From the NCBI GenBank assembly GCA_003342815.1, contig PTEX01000195.1, positions 70,200-134,199 on the forward strand: a DNA stretch of 64,000 nucleotides, given 5' to 3'. The stretch's first letter is position 1; every line of letters begins with the position of its first letter. The notes beneath the pieces are model-generated. The model made no database searches, was not told the DNA's origin, and saw nothing but the letters and a program-made list of their open reading frames with translations. This document shows, piece by piece, positions 59,305 to 64,000 of the stretch. The position numbers and the translations under genes were made by a program. This DNA is from Eudromia elegans. Its lineage: Eukaryota > Chordata > Aves > Tinamiformes > Tinamidae.

Positions 59305-59310
59305 CACGTG
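59305..59310. promoter_or_regulatory. PER3: E-box CACGTG (distal)
   Basis: Second canonical E-box, 135 bases from the first, in a GCCGCCACGTGCGGCC context that is itself nearly palindromic. Confidence 0.75.
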
Positions 59311-59538
59311 CGGCCCAACCGCCGTCCAGAGGCCCGCGACGAGGGGGGAAGGGGAGGCGGCGCCCAGCGAGCCCGGGGTCCGCGCAGCCGCTGGCGGTGT
59401 CGTTCTCAGCGGCCGCGAGGCTCAACGTCGGGGCCGCTCCCTCCCGGGACCGCGGTGAACGGAACAGCTCCCCTCCGACAGCGCGGGGCCAGAGTGGGGA
59501 AGAGAATCACGCCTAAGGCTGGTGTGGCACTAGGAGGT

Positions 59539-59554
59539 CTGTAATTAATTACAG
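59539..59554. promoter_or_regulatory. 16-base perfect palindrome with homeodomain core
   Basis: CTGTAATTAATTACAG equals its own reverse complement and contains two overlapping TAATTA cores, the type bound by homeodomain dimers. It lies between VAMP3 and the PER3 island. Confidence 0.5.
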
Positions 59555-59805
59555 TGTTATGTCGGGAAACTGGAACCAAATCCTCTTCATCAGCTCCAGT
59601 CCGTCAAGGCACTGTGCAAACTGTGGGNTGTGCTTGTTAGTAGTGTCTTGTTAGGAGTGTCTTAAGGCAACCAGGTTTAGTTTAGATCTTGTTAATCAAA
59701 GTAATTTTGCTTTAAACAGCAGTAGATGGGCTGAAAATACAGCAGGTTTGAAGTGGAGAGGCTGAAGATAGACATCTGCAGTTGATTCGAGTTTCTTCCT
59801 GTAAC

Positions 59806-62800
59806 TCATGTAGTTGAGACTACAAAAAGAAAAAAAGTTGGAAAAGGAACATGTCTCCTTCAGCCATTAAAATCTTAAAATTTGGGATTGTTAAGATACT
59901 TGAGACAAGTAGAGAGAGATTGAAGTTTCATTTTTTTTTTTTTTTCCCCCTAGCTTTAGTTTTCCTCTGTGCTTGCATCAGGAATTCTTACTTNAGACCA
60001 CAACTGTTGCAAATTATTAGTGTTTGTTACTAAAGTACAGCCCCATATCTTCCAAAGAAATATTTAAGGGCTACATTAGAAAGCAAAACAAGGAGTGCAA
60101 TTTGTGCACTCCCTGACTTGCTATTCTAGCTCCAAGTCAGTACCATTTCAATCAAAAGCAAGGCAGTCCCTACTTTTTTTTTTTTTTTNAAGTNTACCTA
60201 TTAAAGCAGTGCACGTGGATCTACCATGCTGAGGACTGATCAAGATTAAGAACAAATAAAAATTTACTTCTCAGACACAGGAGACATATGGTATTTCTTT
60301 ACACTTCTGCAATATGCAACTATAACAAGTTCTTCATTGTTAAGTCTAGTGGAATCCCAGTTTTATCTCTCTTCCAAACCTACATTGCACAAATGTTCCA
60401 GAATCAGCTATTTGAACTCACTTAACCCCATACTGCTCACTGCAGTCAACTNTAAAATCATTTAAGCAGAGGGCTGCTGTTTCCAGCTAATGTTGTTATA
60501 TGTACCTTTGGTTTGAGTACCCTGGCTTAGCTAAACTGCAACAGTCAGCAAGTCCATCTCATCCACTGCAACTCTTAAGATCCTCCTCTCAATGAAACTT
60601 ACCAATGATGATGATGATGATGATAATGAGAACAACAGCTATCAGTATTGCCCACATCTGTGAAAAAAGCCACAACGCACTTACAACAAGACTGTGCAGC
60701 AGCATTAATAGGCTTTTACTGGAGGAAGCAGGGAAGCAACCACTATAAGGTACCCTTGCACTTTGTGCTAGATTAACATGTCAAGTAGAACATGTGCACC
60801 AAGTAATGTTGATGGACCGTGACTGCTCAGCAATGGTAGGCTGGGCCCACTGGCAACCAGACTTGACCAACAAGCTGTCTTCCGTGTCTCTGTGCAGAGC
60901 CCAAGGTGACTACATAAACATGGGTAAAAAGAAACCTATTAAACATCTTTCATACTCCTGTCCTACACCTCATTTTCCACTTTGTTGCTCACCAAACAAA
61001 GTACCAAAATTTCTCAGGGGCTGCAGAATACAGTGTTCTCCTGCTTTGTAATACTTACAGGTTAGCTCAACCCACATAATTTTCATCTTTTCCCACCTGT
61101 TCCCCACAGCCTCAAGTGACCATAATGTTTCCCTTTGGCCCTTGCTGTCTTGGACAAGATATTGTTCAGCAACAGGGCTGGTGATCTAGATTTTGATCAC
61201 TTCACGTGAGCATTGTGGTATGTGTTGTAAAGCCAGATGCTAGAACTTAGCATTGNCTGGAGTCACTTTTGAGATAATGTCTATCATACTGTGACATATA
61301 ATATGGATTTTTGTAGGTATTCAAGCCATGGTTACCTTACAGTTCTTCCACCAATACTTTCTTTTCAGCTTAGCTGCACTAGTCTCAAACTGGGAAGCTC
61401 CTGCTTGCAGTGCATCAGCTCGGTCATCCAACTCTGATAGCTTCTGATCTCGCTCCAACACCTTGTCCACGTTCACCCTCATGATGTCAACCACCTACAT
61501 CAATTTAACACAGTAAGTAGATCAATTGTATCACTGTTGGAGAGATTACTTGCAGGTAATAGATTCCAATAAATGAGTTTTTTTAAGGTCTCCTCTAAGG
61601 AGCTGGAGCAGTTGCCTTTCAGGAGATCCAATCCTTAAGTGAAAATGTGAAGTTCACGTGTCCACTGCCTGAAGTTCCCATTACCTACTTCTGTGTCAGT
61701 ATTGCAGATGAGTTCTCAAAGTTTGGCTGGCATTCCTTGAAACCTGAGAAGTAATCTACGACCTAATTCAAAAGGAATTGAGGCATTTTAACATTACTGA
61801 CAAAATATTTTTGCCATTCATTTGAAGTGCTATCCTGTTCAAGCAGATAAAGCTACTGTTAGCCAACAATGGCTTTTGGACTTCCCTAGAAATTCNCACA
61901 TCTTTTTGGAGAATATGTTTGTCTCCTTTTTTTGCCATTTTGCCAGAAGAGCATTATTTTAAGAGTATTATTTTAACCTGCATCCAATCCTCACACTGGG
62001 TTTTCAGTCAGCCTTTGGACACTGGTAACCTTTCCCCACACCAGCAGAATGAGGGGTTTTGCACTGCTTTCTGCTCTCCTCCCCCTGCCTTTTTTCTTTT
62101 TCTCTTTTCTTTATTAAAAAAACCCCACACCTTTCCAAGACTCCAAGTGACAGAGGTACAATAAAGAAAGCTGAATAATATTAAGCTTCCCTTTCATGTA
62201 AAGGGACAGTATGTACTGTGGCTAATGCTCATCTATATTTCGCGTCAGGTTTTCTGAAAGAGATGAAATTATTACACTGCCATCAGAACAGACTGTTACC
62301 TCATCTACTTGGTGTTGTGTTTGCTGAAGACGACGATTACTGCCAACAGCAACATTTGAGCTTCCAGGGCCACTTGCTGACCTGCAATAAGGAAAGATAT
62401 CACTACTCCATAGTATTTTGTATGCATATATGCATAGAAAGGTGATAAGCTTAAGTTCAGAAATTATCTGCCATTCCTGAAAACAATGAATTTGACTCCC
62501 TGGAAGAAACATTTGGGTTTCCATTCCCCCAGGAGAAATAAGGTTTTAACAGCTGAGTTTCAGTGTAAATCAGGTCATGCTCCAAACATCTTGCTAATGG
62601 GTAAATTGCTTGAAGTACTAAAAGAAAACAGTGGCTGGCTAATAACATAGCCTGTAATAAGGCATAGAGCAGCTCCTAAAATGTTTCACAGGGCTCAAAC
62701 ATTCAAGACCTTGGATTGGGCTCAAACATTCAAGACCTTGGATTCAGCAAAAATGCAGACACTAAGTTTCAAGACTCAGTAGATTTCCAAAAATCAAATA

Positions 62801-63659
62801 CAGAAAATTAATGGTTGCTCTAAATATGTTCTCTTCTAGTGGTTACCTGTTTCCTTTGGGACAACTGGCATTGAGTCAGAGAAAACACAAGGAGGAAACA
62901 CCTACAGCACTCTACTCCTGGAGTCTGGCACCTTAAATCCTTTAACAGCCTCACAGTTTTCTTCCTTTTTAAATTAAACTGAACCAGAAGCCCTTCTATG
63001 CATTTCTGATGCTCTCTTCATTGATTTAACAACTTTTTCTTGATTTTCTCTAGGATTATCCATACTCATTTTGCTCTCTTGTATGTTTACCCATTCTGCA
63101 TTAGTTACAGTGCACCTTTTATATGAAGGGCTGAAGCTGAGCATTGACTCTATTTATACATGTAAGTTCACATTTATAGGGAGCAACTATATACATGCAC
63201 AAAGAGAAAACCAGGAAGTGCACAGTAACCAATACGAACAGGCCATATACACGACAAAATAACTGCTCCTGCGTCTTGGCAGGGTCCCTTTTGCACTCAT
63301 CGCTACCCCCTGCTAGGGAGGCTTGGGCAGGCCCCTCCAGCCGGGGGCGGGGGGAGGTGGGAGCCGTTCAAACACCCCGGGACGCAGCCACAGGCTCCCT
63401 CCCAGCTCCGTGGCGATCGGGGGCGCTTTGAGCGGGCGCACAGGCCGGGAGGAACCCGCCCACCCGCCTCAATGACTCCGGCATGAGGCGGCCGCCCGCG
63501 CAGAGACCCCAGGACCCGCCCTGGCGGCCGGCCGCCCGCCCGCCCGCCCGCCCGCCCGGGCGCGGCCCTCCCAGCGCCGAGCCGCTCCCCGCCGAACTGT
63601 GGGGCCCCTGAAGCGGCGCGGCGCGGCCTGTCCCATCCCGTCCCGTCCCCCGCTCACAT
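59806..63659 (-). CDS. VAMP3: vesicle-associated membrane protein 3 (cellubrevin)
   Basis: Coding exons on the minus strand: 63658-63659 (only the bases AT), 62300-62381, 61336-61494, 60603-60657 and probably 59806-59819. The start codon is split: exon 1 ends in GCACCAT before GTGAGC, and exon 2 begins with G after TTGCAG. The protein begins [20 protein letters not shown] and carries the R-SNARE motif from about residue 20, with [14 protein letters not shown], zero-layer Arg43 in [13 protein letters not shown], and [13 protein letters not shown] before the membrane. Eight Ile codons in a row follow in the C-terminal anchor. It is an endosomal v-SNARE in recycling and secretion, pairing with syntaxin and SNAP-23. 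The last exon (VSTT then TGA after TTTTTTCTTTTTGTAG) was chosen for its strong acceptor and phase, giving 103 residues (human 100). A weaker acceptor at 60004, interrupted by an N, is possible. VAMP3 over VAMP1/2 rests on sequence and synteny with PER3. Confidence 0.94.
60604..60629 (-). repeat. VAMP3: (ATC)n coding microsatellite in VAMP3 transmembrane exon
   Basis: Six ATC codons flanked by ATT codons encode a run of eight isoleucines in the membrane anchor. Length change in steps of three would alter anchor length without breaking the frame. Confidence 0.85.
62691..62744. repeat. exact tandem duplication, 27-base unit, two copies
   Basis: A unit beginning GGGCTCAAACATTCAAGACC is repeated exactly (62691-62717, 62718-62744) in VAMP3 intron 1. 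Confidence 0.95.
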
Positions 63660-63960
63660 GGTGCTTTCGGGTTCGAACTACCACCCGTCGGAACCGCCAG
63701 GCCGAGCCCAACAGGAAGCTCGCGCGGCAGCAGCTGCACTTGGGATGTGACGAGCGCACCCGGGGGGCGGGGCTAAGACGGGCGGGGATGGTCTTTGGGG
63801 GCGGGGCGATGCCATGTGAGGGCGGGGCGGGGCAGTGGGTGTGGGGCCATGCCGTTGGGGGCNGGGCAGGGGGCGGGGAGGGCGACTCCCTGCAGGCTCT
63901 CCGCTGGTTCAGGCGGAGCGGTGGCACTTTCTGCGCTGTGGGAGGCTGTGCGGCCATCGG
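63290..63960 (-). promoter_or_regulatory. VAMP3: VAMP3 CpG-island promoter and exon 1
   Basis: CG-rich island containing exon 1 (3' end at 63658) and, upstream in VAMP3 orientation, a dense cluster of GGGGCGGGG GC boxes at about 63757-63885, typical of Sp1-driven TATA-less promoters. The exact start site is not visible, probably within about 100 bases above 63660. Long open frames here are compositional. One N at about 63863 interrupts a GC box. Confidence 0.8.
63534..63558 (-). repeat. VAMP3: (GGGC)n tract, potential G-quadruplex, in VAMP3 intron 1
   Basis: Six CCC runs separated by single G on the plus strand give six GGG runs with one-base loops on the VAMP3 sense strand, about 100 bases downstream of the first 5' splice site. 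Confidence 0.85.
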
Positions 63961-64000
63961 GACTGGTTTATGGGAGGGGTCTGGAGCCCCTCCGAACTGT

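Larger units (their letters stand above)
58840..59520 (-). promoter_or_regulatory. PER3: PER3 CpG-island promoter and probable non-coding exon 1
   Basis: A strong CpG island upstream of the first coding exon. A donor on the minus strand (GAGCAG followed by GTAGGG) puts the 3' end of a non-coding first exon at 59010. Exon 2 would start at 58599 after TTTCAG, nine bases before the ATG. Upstream of the likely start site lie TTACGTAA (59121-59128) and two CACGTG boxes (59170-59175 and 59305-59310). Open frames across the island, including a long one on the plus strand, are Arg/Pro/Ala-rich and compositional. Confidence 0.8.

Noticed and set aside
58686-59516. Plus-strand open frame of 276 codons over the PER3 CpG island
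   Set aside because: Arg/Pro/Ala-rich composition follows directly from GC-rich DNA lacking stops. It has no recognisable domain, and the strand is opposite to both flanking genes.
60212-61660. Further CACGTG hexamers at 60212, 61203 and about 61655
   Set aside because: They lie in VAMP3 introns or flanks, away from any CpG island or start site, and occur alone. I give them no weight as clock elements.
63300-63317. CTCF-like CGCTACCCCCTGCTAGG near the VAMP3 island
   Set aside because: It matches the C-run core but differs from the consensus at several flanking positions.

Overview
The window is vertebrate nuclear DNA, almost certainly from a bird. It has short exons in AT-rich introns, CpG-island promoters, scattered single N calls and one 55-base assembly gap (16292-16346). 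It also carries 3' ends of CR1 LINEs, the typical avian repeat. Five protein-coding genes can be spliced by eye into complete reading frames with matching intron phases and consensus splice sites. Together they form the block known from human 1p36, read in reverse: (possible ERRFI1 3' end) - PARK7 - TNFRSF9 - UTS2 - PER3 - VAMP3. Species below class Aves is not resolved.

Layout: 1-480 looks like the 3'UTR of a plus-strand gene; synteny suggests ERRFI1. 480-8490 is intergenic and holds an isolated CpG island at about 5040-5345. PARK7 (DJ-1, minus) runs from its poly(A) signal at 8505 to a CpG-island first exon near 16177-16290. TNFRSF9 (4-1BB, plus) starts head-to-head with it, with its ATG at 17107, and its coding sequence ends at 20316 or, if an alternative splice is used, at 24427. 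24.5-30.8 kb is intergenic. UTS2 (plus, 30954-34911) has a TATA promoter and encodes a 124-residue prepro-urotensin II. PER3 (minus) has 21 coding exons between 39010 and 58590 (1226 residues). Its CpG-island promoter at about 58.85-59.5 kb carries two CACGTG E-boxes and a TTACGTAA D-box. VAMP3 (minus, 59806-63659) has its start codon split by the first intron and a CpG-island promoter at the right end.

The genes do not form a pathway. They are a conserved neighbourhood of a redox chaperone/deglycase-like protein, a T-cell costimulatory receptor, a peptide hormone, a clock repressor and an R-SNARE. The points most worth following are the clock-element promoter of PER3, three GC-AG introns in PER3, the split VAMP3 start codon, the possible overlap of the VAMP3 3'UTR with the PER3 promoter, an alternative TNFRSF9 tail exon, and the very short PARK7/TNFRSF9 divergent promoter interval. 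I found no bacterial-type system, CRISPR array or viral gene.
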